Position numbers and translations under genes: made by a program
NCBI GenBank assembly: GCA_028280515.1
Contig: JANQLP010000076.1
Coordinates: 1-34,480 of the forward strand
Length of the DNA stretch: 34,480 bases
Direction: 5' to 3'
From: Hyphomicrobiales bacterium
GTDB taxonomy: Bacteria > Pseudomonadota > Alphaproteobacteria > Rhizobiales > Methyloligellaceae
Notes under the pieces: model-generated
The model's input: the letters and a program-made list of their open reading frames with translations, nothing else
Told to the model about the DNA's origin: nothing
Database searches by the model: none
Part shown: positions 6,246-13,512 of the stretch, piece by piece
How the letters are laid out: each line of letters begins with the position of its first letter
Position numbering within the stretch: the stretch's first letter is position 1

Positions 6246-7927
6246 CCGTTCCGCGGATCTTTGGCGGCGGCCGACGCCGCCTGTTCCTGTGGCTTGCCGT
6301 CAACGGCATCTGCCAGGCTGCTGTTGCCGTGGCGCTAGCCCTGCTGTTGAGCACGGGCTTCGCCAGCGGCACGTCGATCGCGGCCCTGCCGGGTACGGTC
6401 ATTGCCGGTCTTCTGGCCGGTGGCGCAACAATAATGGCCCTGCGCACGCTCGAGCGTGCGCAGGCCGAACAGCTTGGCCAGCATTACGTCACGGCGTGCC
6501 GCTCACGCCTGTTCAGGGCCATCAGCCAGTTGCCGCCGCGCGGCGGGCCGCAATTCAGGTTCGGGATCATGATGACCCGGATGATCACCGACCTGACGTC
6601 GATGAAGAACTGGGTGGCGCGCGGCGTGGCCAAGATCACCGTGGGTGGATTCTCGATCTCCGGCGCGATTGTGGCGCTGGCCATCGTCAGCCCGCCGCTG
6701 GCCGCGGTTACCGGTGCGGTCCTGCTTGCCTTGATGTTCATTGGCGCGGTGACGAGCATCGCGTTTCGGGCACGCGTGCGCGAGGCGAGACGGCTGCGCG
6801 GCCGGCTGGCCGCCAATGTGGCCGAATTGACCCGCGCACCGGGGCTCATGCGCCATTTCGGGCGTGTGCCGCGCGAACTCTCCCGTCTCAGAGGCCAAAG
6901 CAGGGCGATGAGCAAGGCCCTGGTCCGGCGCAGCGTTCTGGCCGGTCTGATGCGGTCCCTTTCGGAAACCGTTATGCCGGCAACTCTGGCCGTAGCCGCT
7001 TTCGCTGCAGCCTTCTCATCCGGCCTCGGCCGCCTCACCATCGCCGAACTGGCGACGGCATTCTTTCTGATCGGTCTGGCGTCGGGGCCGCTGCGCGATC
7101 TCATGCTTGCGCTTGAATATCGCGCGAGCTTCAGGGTCGGCCGGCGCAACCTGAAGGCCGCCTTCGCCAAACTGAAACTGCCGAAAGTCGATCCCGCCCC
7201 TGCGGCGGAGGAGAAAACCGGACCTGCCGCGCTGGCGCTCGACGGTGCCGCATTTTCAGGCTTTCCGGAGCCGTTGCGCGCAAGCGTTGCGCCCGGCGAG
7301 CGTGTACTCCTGATGGGCCCGAGCGGTTCGGGCAAGAGCCGCCTGCTCCATGCAGTTGCGGGTCTCAGCATGGCTGACGCCGACGAGACCAATGCCGGCA
7401 TTGCGCTCGACGGTCAGGACATCCGCATGCTCCCCGCCGAATTGTGGCAACGGCGCGTCAAACTGGTTTCTGCCGATCTTCCGCTGCTGAGAAGCAGCCT
7501 GTCGCGCAACATCCGCTATGGCGCGCCGAACCTGGATGAGCGCACGGTGTGCGAGACCCTGACCCGGTGCGGGATAGACCCGGACAGCGCGTATTTTCCG
7601 GAAGGGTTGAAGACCCGGTTGGAGGAAGGCGGCCGGAACCTCCCCGCGGGCATTCGCAGCCGTATCGCCCTTGCCCGTGCCGTCGCCACACGTCCGGCCG
7701 TGCTGTTGATCGACGATCCTGTATTTCTCATCGATGAGGAGTGCCAGGAGGCCCTCAGAACGGTCGTTTCCGACAGGTCGATGACGCTCATCGTGGCCGC
7801 ACCATCCGCTGCCGAATTCGTGCAGTGGGATCAGATCTGGCGTCTCAGGAACCGGCGTTTACTGACGTCGGTTCCGGGCCGTTCCGAAGAATCCAGTGAA
7901 TTCGCATCCAATGGAAGGAGTATCTGA
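6242..7927 (+). CDS. ABC transporter half-molecule (fused permease-ATPase) with degenerate ATPase motifs
   Basis: ATG 6242 overlaps the previous stop. The 561-residue protein has an N-terminal type I exporter-like membrane domain, with hydrophobic spans at about 15-34, 45-65, 135-180 and 240-300, then a nucleotide-binding domain. Walker A is intact (GPSGSGKS, 359-366). The other ATPase motifs are altered. The Q-loop position reads VSADLP (A411 instead of Gln) and the signature LSGGQ is LPAGI (467-471). Walker B LLIDDP has Asp492 instead of the catalytic Glu, and the H-loop histidine is replaced (IVAAPS, 517-522). This suggests weak or no ATP hydrolysis, or function as the degenerate half of a heterodimer, yet no partner half-transporter is in the window. 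It sits in an operon with the P-loop protein and the hydrolase. Confidence 0.9.
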   Translation: MTVPRIFGGGRRRLFLWLAVNGICQAAVAVALALLLSTGFASGTSIAALPGTVIAGLLAGGATIMALRTLERAQAEQLGQHYVTACRSRLFRAISQLPPRGGPQFRFGIMMTRMITDLTSMKNWVARGVAKITVGGFSISGAIVALAIVSPPLAAVTGAVLLALMFIGAVTSIAFRARVREARRLRGRLAANVAELTRAPGLMRHFGRVPRELSRLRGQSRAMSKALVRRSVLAGLMRSLSETVMPATLAVAAFAAAFSSGLGRLTIAELATAFFLIGLASGPLRDLMLALEYRASFRVGRRNLKAAFAKLKLPKVDPAPAAEEKTGPAALALDGAAFSGFPEPLRASVAPGERVLLMGPSGSGKSRLLHAVAGLSMADADETNAGIALDGQDIRMLPAELWQRRVKLVSADLPLLRSSLSRNIRYGAPNLDERTVCETLTRCGIDPDSAYFPEGLKTRLEEGGRNLPAGIRSRIALARAVATRPAVLLIDDPVFLIDEECQEALRTVVSDRSMTLIVAAPSAAEFVQWDQIWRLRNRRLLTSVPGRSEESSEFASNGRSI

Positions 7928-7930
7928 GTC

Positions 7931-8926
7931 ATGGCTCAGACAGCAACGGGGCAACAGAGGTCCCGAACGTATCAGCCGGAACCGGAGAAGACCGAAACCG
8001 GCGACGCACAACTGGGCGTGAAACCGGGCACAGCCGCGTCCAGACCCAAGCGCGCGCGGCGACGCACATCAAAGCCGGCGGCCACGACGCGTCTGTTGGA
8101 AGAGCGTAAGCTGGGTAAACTCTGCGTCCTTCAGATGCAGCTCGAGGCGACAAAAAAGAAGAAGAACATCAAGACGCTCGTCTATCTGCCAGGCCGTTTC
8201 ACGCCCGACATGCCCGTCGGCATCATCATGCACGGTGTAACACGCGATGCCTGGCCTTACATGGACTCCTGGGTCGGACTGGCCGAGCAGTACGGGTTTG
8301 TGCTGGTTGTTCCCGAGTTTTCAAGGACGTCATGGCGGACGACCTACGCCTACAATCTCGGCAATGTACGCGCCCGGAACGGCAAGGACCGGGCAAGCCG
8401 CGAATGGAGCTTCACGGCCCTCGACACCGTGTTCGATGCCGTGCGCGACGCGTTCTCGCTTGAGGCGGACCGGTTTCACATCTATGGACACTCCGCCGGC
8501 GCCCAGTTCGTTCACCGCTACATTCTGCACACGGGTGCCGGGCGGGTAGAACGGGCGGTGGCGTCCAACGCGGGCTGGTACATGCTGCCGTGCGATACGT
8601 TCGCCTTTCCATACGGGATTTCCGACCTGGCGATTGGCGAGAAGACGCTGAAAGACGCGCTCGATACGCCGCTGACCATCCTGCTGGGCGAAAAGGACGA
8701 CGATCCGAACTCCATCGATTTGCGTCTGACGGAAGAGGCCATGGCACAGGGGCCGCATCGCCTTGCCCGCGGGCTGAACTTCGTGGAGATCGCGCAAGCC
8801 GCGGCCGTCAGGCTCGATTGCGCGTTTCGGTGGCATTCCCGCATCGTGCCGCGCGTTGGCCATAGCGACCGTTCAATCGCGCCCTATGCGTGCGCCGCCC
8901 TGTTCGGGCCGTCACGCCGGCCGTAA
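7931..8926 (+). CDS. Alpha/beta hydrolase (esterase / PHB-depolymerase-like)
   Basis: The start ATG 7931 follows the ABC stop by 3 bp, with GGAAGGAG at 7913-7920. The 331-residue protein begins with about 55 polar, basic residues (RPKRARRRTSKPAATTR) and no signal peptide. An alpha/beta-hydrolase fold follows. It has VGIIMHGVTRDAWPY (oxyanion region), nucleophile elbow IYGHSAGAQFVH, an acid candidate in LLGEKDDDP and the catalytic-His candidate VPRVGHSDRS. Closest in style are Fes/PHB-depolymerase-like esterases that lack a secretion signal. The Lys/Arg-rich N-terminus and KKKKN segment are unusual for a soluble esterase. Operon position ties it to the ABC and P-loop proteins. The substrate is unknown. 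Confidence 0.87.
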   Translation: MAQTATGQQRSRTYQPEPEKTETGDAQLGVKPGTAASRPKRARRRTSKPAATTRLLEERKLGKLCVLQMQLEATKKKKNIKTLVYLPGRFTPDMPVGIIMHGVTRDAWPYMDSWVGLAEQYGFVLVVPEFSRTSWRTTYAYNLGNVRARNGKDRASREWSFTALDTVFDAVRDAFSLEADRFHIYGHSAGAQFVHRYILHTGAGRVERAVASNAGWYMLPCDTFAFPYGISDLAIGEKTLKDALDTPLTILLGEKDDDPNSIDLRLTEEAMAQGPHRLARGLNFVEIAQAAAVRLDCAFRWHSRIVPRVGHSDRSIAPYACAALFGPSRRP

Positions 8927-8964
8927 CGCTCCCCCGGCATACACAAACACCGGACACTGACCGG

Positions 8965-8987
8965 CCGCAGGCGACTATTGCCTGCGG
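8965..8987. terminator. Perfect 8-bp hairpin between convergent genes
   Basis: CCGCAGGC and GCCTGCGG enclose a 7-base loop in the 151-bp gap between the hydrolase stop (8926) and the convergent anti-sigma stop (9078). There is no T-run directly after it on either strand, so intrinsic termination is uncertain. No gene is seen in this gap. Confidence 0.4.
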
Positions 8988-9077
8988 ACCCAAAAAGGAT
9001 CGTCGCCGCGCGCAAATGCACGCGGGCCAACGATCAGACTGTCCGGATTCCGATTTGCCGGCGGAAGCGCGGCGGAG

Positions 9078-9908
9078 CTAACGCCATCCGTTTTTGATGG
9101 CCTGTTCTTCCTGATCCAGATCGAGAGGATCGCCGTCACTCATTTCGGTCATGAGGGCATTGAGCCGTTCAATGCCGCCGCTCGATGCCGGCCGGAACGG
9201 AGCGCCGCCCGCCGCGTCGGCGGGTTGTGCGGTATGGATCTCAATCGACCACTGTCCGGTGTCGCGGCGGCAGGCAATACCCACGGCGCTCGCCTCCGGG
9301 CTGGCCGTCACCGCATATTCCCGGCAGAACTGGCCGGCCCGGTCCCTGAAGGTCAGGACGGGATAGATGTTGCCGGTCTCGCCTGGCGCGGCTTCCCAGC
9401 TTTTCGCGTCGCCGCTGCCGACCTGCTCCAATGCGTCTTTCAGTGCGCCTCGCGCCCACAGATGATTGTTATCGACCGAGAGCAGCGCAAACCGGTCGCC
9501 GGCGGACGTCACCGGCCCGCTCTCGAGCCAGGTGCCGATGCCGATGCCCACGGCGAGAACCGCGGCGGCGGAGGCCGCCGCCCAGCCCACCCGTGGACCC
9601 GCGGATGTCCCGGCATTGCCGCGCAGCCACGCGGTGATCCGCTGTATCGTGCCTTCGGGCTGCGTTTTCACGTCGGCGTTTCGCACGAGATCGAGCAGGT
9701 GCGCCGGGACCGGCTGGTGCAGCACGTCGTCATAATGGCGGCTCAGGGAGCGGTCCGTTTCGCGGAAGACCTCGAGTCTTTTCCTCAACCCGGCGTCATG
9801 CGCAAGGCGCTCGCTCAGATGCTCGCGCTGTTCCGCGTCGATTTCGCCATCGGCATACGCCATCAGCATCTCGTCGGTGATATTCTCGCTATCATGTTGT
9901 TTTGGCAT
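9078..9908 (-). CDS. Membrane-bound anti-sigma factor
   Basis: ATG 9908 is preferred to ATG 9920 because GGTGA lies 5 bp before it; the gene overlaps the end of the sigma gene by 17 bp. The 276-residue product starts with an anti-sigma-like helical domain (DEMLMAYADGEIDAEQREHLSERLAHD). A single transmembrane segment follows at about residues 109-127 (WAAASAAAVLAVGIGIGTW), then a periplasmic domain with two Cys (FCREY, GIACRRDTG). The N-terminus has the DGEL-like and helical pattern of RskA/ChrR-type regulators but no HxxxCxxC zinc motif. It presumably holds the ECF factor at the membrane until a periplasmic signal is sensed. Confidence 0.88.
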   Translation of the reverse strand: MPKQHDSENITDEMLMAYADGEIDAEQREHLSERLAHDAGLRKRLEVFRETDRSLSRHYDDVLHQPVPAHLLDLVRNADVKTQPEGTIQRITAWLRGNAGTSAGPRVGWAAASAAAVLAVGIGIGTWLESGPVTSAGDRFALLSVDNNHLWARGALKDALEQVGSGDAKSWEAAPGETGNIYPVLTFRDRAGQFCREYAVTASPEASAVGIACRRDTGQWSIEIHTAQPADAAGGAPFRPASSGGIERLNALMTEMSDGDPLDLDQEEQAIKNGWR

Positions 9909-10401
9909 TGCTTTCACCATGCATTTTTCGGTGCAGCACCTTCCGGGCCCGCGACAGGCGGCTCATCACCGTGCCGATCGGCACACCGGTGATGTCGGCC
10001 GTCTCGCCGTAGGAGAGGCCGTCGAGGCACACAAGTGCGACGACCACCTTCTGTTCGTCCGGGAGTTCGGCAATGCCTTGCCGAACGGCCTCGAGCGTGA
10101 GCCGGTCTTCTGCCGGGTTTCGGGCTGTGTGCATTTCGTCAGGCTGGGTGAGGATCGTCTGTTTCACGGTGTTTCGCGTCTTTTCAGAGCGAACCTTGTC
10201 GATCCAGAGGTTTTGGGCGATCCGGTACATCCAGCTATCCAATCGTGTTCCTGGCCGCCATTGATGCGCGCGGTCGAGCGCGCGCACGCAGACATCCTGC
10301 ACCAGGTCGTCGGCGTCAGTGACGTTGCCGGCAAGCGAATACGCAAACCGTCTCAGGCGGGGGAGAAATTCAATGATCTCCTCTCGGATATCAGCCGTCA
10401 C
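9892..10401 (-). CDS. ECF-family RNA polymerase sigma factor
   Basis: GTG 10401 has AGGAGGAAGG a few bases upstream. The 169-residue protein has sigma region 2 (LAGNVTDADDLVQDVCVRALDR, PGTRLDSWMYRIAQNLWIDKVRS) and region 4 (LPDEQKVVVALVCLDGLSYGETADITGVPIGTVMSRLSRARKVL) with no regions 1 or 3, which is the ECF layout. It is co-transcribed with the overlapping anti-sigma gene. Its own promoter region carries CGGGAATAA and CCGTT at the spacing also found before the subtilase and the P-loop operon. This suggests autoregulation and a local regulon. The exact ECF group cannot be fixed by eye. Confidence 0.95.
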   Translation of the reverse strand: MTADIREEIIEFLPRLRRFAYSLAGNVTDADDLVQDVCVRALDRAHQWRPGTRLDSWMYRIAQNLWIDKVRSEKTRNTVKQTILTQPDEMHTARNPAEDRLTLEAVRQGIAELPDEQKVVVALVCLDGLSYGETADITGVPIGTVMSRLSRARKVLHRKMHGESNAKTT

Positions 10402-10428
10402 CCTTCCTCCTCCTGCCAGTGATATGAT

Positions 10429-10453
10429 AACGGATGGGATGTCGTATTATTCC
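10429..10453 (-). promoter_or_regulatory. Probable autoregulatory ECF promoter of the sigma gene
   Basis: On the minus strand GGCGGGAATAA places GGAAT at 10453-10449, followed by a 16-bp spacer and CCGTT with CGTT at 10432-10429. Transcription would start about 20 nt before the sigma GTG, leaving room for its ribosome site. The 11 bases TTATTCCCGCC (plus strand) are identical at 10447-10457 and 5066-5076. Confidence 0.68.
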
Positions 10454-10502
10454 CGCCAGCCCGGAAAAATATGCGGCGGGCAACAGTGAAGAGAGTAAGA
10501 AC

Positions 10503-11627
10503 GTGTCTTGTTATACGCGATTTGCTCAAGTTCTGGTCATGACGATTGCCGTTTCGGTTTACGGCCCGGCAGGCGCATCGACGATGAGCGGCGAACGGAT
10601 CAAGCAGGCAACCGATCTCAGCGCGGACTTTCTGATCAGAACCCAGAACAACACAGGGCTCTTCGACTACGACATCAGCTTCAAGACGGGCCGCCCGACG
10701 GGAAAGGCAAGCATTGTCCGGCAGGCCGGAACCGGGTTTTCACTGGCTGAATACCTCGCCGCGACGCAGGCGCCGCATGCGCGCGAGCCCGTTCGCAAGG
10801 TCCTCGATGCGCTCCAGAAGCGCTCGCTTATCTTCCGGAAGAACTCGCAGTGGATTGTCGGGACCGGACGCAGCATTTCCAAATCGCGTACCGGTGCGAC
10901 CGCGCTGGCTCTGCTCATCGAGCTGAACTACTACCGGACCACCGGCAGCGGACGTTACGAGGCGGCGCGGCGTGCCTGGCTCAACGGTCTGCTTGCGTTG
11001 CGTCTCGGCAAGCGCGGGTTCCGCCGCACACCCTATTCGCGGGTCGAGTCGCCCTATTTCAACGGCGAGGCCTGGCTCGCGCTCGCAACGTACCAGGACA
11101 CTTTTCGCGATCCGAAGATCGGCGAGGTTCTGGCCGAGCTCGACGATTACCTGGTGAGCAAATACACCAAGAAGCCGGATATCGGCTTCTATCACTGGGG
11201 CGTCATGGCCGCGGCGGTCCGGTACAAGAACACGCGCGACCTGCGCCTGCTCAAGTTCATCGAAGATCAGACCCGCGCATACCTCGAGGACCTGCGGCCC
11301 AAGTTCAAGCCGACCCACAACACATGCTATGCGCTGGAAGGACTGGTGACCGCGTCCGATGTCCTGAACGCCTCATGGGCCGGGTCGGCCATTGTGCCGG
11401 CGTTGTCGCAGCGCATCCAGGCGGAGGCGGAAAAGAACCTCGACTTTCAGCTTCTTGATCCCGCCGAGGTGGCAGAACCGCCGCAGCGCCGCCGCGGCAA
11501 GCCGTTCGACCCGAACGAATATGTCGGGCTTTACTATGCGCGTTCGGACAAGGCGTACAGCCGGATCGACTACACCCAGCATTGTCTGTCGGCGTTCTTG
11601 AAAATGCGGCCGGGCGAACGGCCCTGA
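10503..11627 (+). CDS. Exported toroid-like protein of unknown function beside the ECF sigma gene
   Basis: GTG 10503 is favoured because it puts a Sec signal peptide (FAQVLVMTIAVSVYGPAGAS) at the N-terminus; ATG 10434 would add 23 residues and overlap the sigma promoter. The mature part has about 350 residues, mostly helical. Spaced motifs such as SRTGATALALLIELNYY, YFNGEAWLALATYQDTF, FYHWGVMAAAVRY and THNTCYALEGLVTA recall the alpha/alpha-toroid repeats of glycosidase- or terpene-cyclase-like folds. No known catalytic motif is clear. It is divergent from the sigma gene and secreted, so it may be a sensor partner or stress product; no copy of the ECF motif faces it. Function unknown. Confidence 0.8.
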   Translation: MSCYTRFAQVLVMTIAVSVYGPAGASTMSGERIKQATDLSADFLIRTQNNTGLFDYDISFKTGRPTGKASIVRQAGTGFSLAEYLAATQAPHAREPVRKVLDALQKRSLIFRKNSQWIVGTGRSISKSRTGATALALLIELNYYRTTGSGRYEAARRAWLNGLLALRLGKRGFRRTPYSRVESPYFNGEAWLALATYQDTFRDPKIGEVLAELDDYLVSKYTKKPDIGFYHWGVMAAAVRYKNTRDLRLLKFIEDQTRAYLEDLRPKFKPTHNTCYALEGLVTASDVLNASWAGSAIVPALSQRIQAEAEKNLDFQLLDPAEVAEPPQRRRGKPFDPNEYVGLYYARSDKAYSRIDYTQHCLSAFLKMRPGERP

Positions 11628-11815
11628 GACCGGCGTCATCGCGATCGCCGGGCGGCCGGCCATGCCCCTGAAAAAACTGCGAAATTCCTAGAGCTCACAT
11701 CCGTCCGCCAATATGAATGCCGGATGAACGGTCCATTCCGGATGCGTTCAGGGCGCGTCATGCATTCTCCCGCCCAGTTCGCCGGCGATGCGCTGGCCAA
11801 ACACGGAGAGAAACG

Positions 11816-12298
11816 ATGAAGACCGCACTGATTGCCGCAGGGGCCCTCGCCGCCGTTACCACCGCCGGACTGTCGGAGGCATCCGCCAAGGACGTGAATT
11901 TTGCCCTGACCATCGGTGGCCCGCAGGGCTACGTCCAGTTTGCGACACCGAACAGCTACTACAGGCCGACATACGTCCACAAGGCTCACAAAAAGAAGAA
12001 GCACAAAAGGAAGCACGCCAGGCGCTATTGGAACGGCAAGCCCGGATACGGGTATTGGGCGCCATATCCGGTGCCGGGACCGCGCTACTACGGACGTTGT
12101 GCGTCACCGCAGAAGATCAGGGCGAGACTGCATCGCCACGGCTGGTACGGGTTCAGAATCCGCAAAACCACGCCACGGTTCGTGTTCGTCACCGGTTATC
12201 GCCACGGCGCGAAGTACCGGCTGAAGGTGAACCGCTGCACCGGCCATATCGCCAGGGCCAAGGCGATCGGCGGACATCAATTCGGCATCTACTGGTAG
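11816..12298 (+). CDS. Small basic exported protein, unknown function
   Basis: ATG 11816 follows GGAGAG (11805-11810); the frame upstream to 11717 is not needed. The 160-residue product has a signal peptide (TALIAAGALAAVTTAGLSEASA, cut before KD). A Tyr-rich segment follows, then a very basic block (HKAHKKKKHKRKHARR), a Gly/Pro/Tyr stretch and a C-terminal domain. Two Cys (YGRCASP, NRCTGH) probably pair in that domain. Similar short exported proteins with a YRVxxxRCTGxI-like end are common in Hyphomicrobiales and have no known role. The poly-basic block could bind acidic polymers; that is inference. It has its own short upstream region and stands alone. Confidence 0.8.
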   Translation: MKTALIAAGALAAVTTAGLSEASAKDVNFALTIGGPQGYVQFATPNSYYRPTYVHKAHKKKKHKRKHARRYWNGKPGYGYWAPYPVPGPRYYGRCASPQKIRARLHRHGWYGFRIRKTTPRFVFVTGYRHGAKYRLKVNRCTGHIARAKAIGGHQFGIYW

Positions 12299-12355
12299 TC
12301 CACCGTCCCAGACGGTGTTCAACGGGTTCGTCGGCAGGGATCTCCCCCCGGTACT

Positions 12356-12376
12356 GTCGGCGGACCCGACTTTTTT
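12356..12376 (+). terminator. Possible intrinsic terminator after the basic exported protein
   Basis: GTCGG and CCGAC form a 5-bp stem with a 5-base loop followed by six T (12371-12376), 58 bp after the stop. A second small hairpin (CACCGTC, loop CCA, GACGGTG) lies at 12301-12317 just after the gene. The rest of the 288-bp gap up to 12586 holds one more hairpin and no gene that I can support. Confidence 0.5.
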
Positions 12377-12521
12377 GTCTTGCGGCACATACGGCAACCG
12401 CTGCCACCCGGGTTGCTCTCACCGCCCGCCGGGTCAGAGGTCATTCAATCCCGTCGATGGCGAAACGGACCCCGCTCCGGTCATGACCGACCGGCACCCG
12501 AACCGGCGCCAAAAACGACTT

Positions 12522-12551
12522 GTGCCGGTCACCCGCAGGGGAGACCGGCAC
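12522..12551 (-). terminator. Possible intrinsic terminator of the L,D-transpeptidase gene
   Basis: GTGCCGGTC and GACCGGCAC form a perfect 9-bp stem with a 12-base loop, about 35 bp past the stop at 12587. On the minus strand five T follow shortly after the stem. Another GACCGGCAC at 12489-12497 could compete for pairing. Confidence 0.5.
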
Positions 12552-12586
12552 GAAACCTATTGGCCAGATGAAGTGTGGTTTGCAGC

Positions 12587-13261
12587 CTACCGGGCTTCGA
12601 AGGAAGCACGCCGATGCCATCCGCCGCGCTTCGAAGCAGCGGCCGCAGCCGGGAATCTCTTGTAGGTGACGATGACCTTGGCACCGACCGGCACGCGCGA
12701 ATAGAGATCCAGAATGTCGGCGTTGTAGAGGCGGACGCAGCCGTTCGAGACTTCCTTGCCGATGGTCCACGGAGCGTCGGTGCCATGAATTCTGTAAAGC
12801 GTGTTGCCGAGATAGAGCGCGCGGGTCCCAAGGGGATTGCGCGGATCGCCGCCTTCAACGGCGAGCGGCAGCGTCGGGTTCTTCCGCCGCATGTCGGCGG
12901 TCGGCACCCAGCGCGGGTTCACACGTTTGGCGGAAACCTTGAGAACGCCCTGCCACTTTTCTTCCAGAACAGGCGTGCCGATGAGATAGCTCAGCGCCTG
13001 ACCGGGCTTGTCGACAAAGTAGAGCCGCCGGTCGGCGAACGAGACGACGACGGTTCCGGGCCCGTACTGTTTGGAGAAGGGAACGCGCTGACGGCTTGTG
13101 ACGTGAGACCAGTCGCGATTCTGAACGTTTCCGCCGCCACCGCCGAGCAGGGCGCGGAAAAGACCGGCTTCCGCCGGTGCCGGTGCCGTTGCTGCAAAGA
13201 ATCCCGCCAGAGCGAGAGCCGACAGAATGCTTCCAGTAAACCGATTGCAAAGACCCGACAT
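12587..13261 (-). CDS. L,D-transpeptidase (YkuD domain), exported
   Basis: ATG 13261 is chosen because GGAGG lies 5 bp upstream; ATG 13264 is one codon earlier and too close to it. The 224-residue protein has a signal peptide (GSILSALALAGFFAATAPAPAEA), then a YkuD domain. The catalytic signature is complete: H159 in YRIHGTD and C175 in SNGCVRLYN, followed by DILDLY. Such enzymes form 3-3 crosslinks in peptidoglycan or attach lipoproteins to it, using a periplasmic cysteine. The C-terminus is a short Ala/Arg-rich tail. It stands alone, with 218 bp of non-coding DNA to the regulator gene upstream. Confidence 0.95.
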   Translation of the reverse strand: MSGLCNRFTGSILSALALAGFFAATAPAPAEAGLFRALLGGGGGNVQNRDWSHVTSRQRVPFSKQYGPGTVVVSFADRRLYFVDKPGQALSYLIGTPVLEEKWQGVLKVSAKRVNPRWVPTADMRRKNPTLPLAVEGGDPRNPLGTRALYLGNTLYRIHGTDAPWTIGKEVSNGCVRLYNADILDLYSRVPVGAKVIVTYKRFPAAAAASKRGGWHRRASFEAR

Positions 13262-13512
13262 CATACCCTCCATCTGACCCGTTACCGCTCTCATCTTGCG
13301 GGATAACGATTAAGATCAGGTGGGTACGCCGTTAACACTTTTCAACAAACTGTCCGCAATTCGAAGAGAGAAGCGCTGAATTCCGCCAAAAATCGCGGTG
13401 AAAATGGTGGCTCGCAGGCCGGATTTTCTGTTTTGCGATGATGTGAAGGCAAGGACTCTGGAAGGCAAAAAACCGGACTCGCCGGTGCAAAAAGTCCCGT
13501 GGGGTCGCCCGA

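Noticed and set aside
12315-12665. 116-residue open frame on the plus strand
   Set aside because: No ribosome site, no domain, and it runs into the opposite strand of the L,D-transpeptidase gene and through two hairpins.
13295-13512. 60-residue open frame starting at 13398 (+) in the gap
   Set aside because: No ribosome site, it extends into the opposite strand of the regulator gene, and its composition is that of random G+C-rich sequence.
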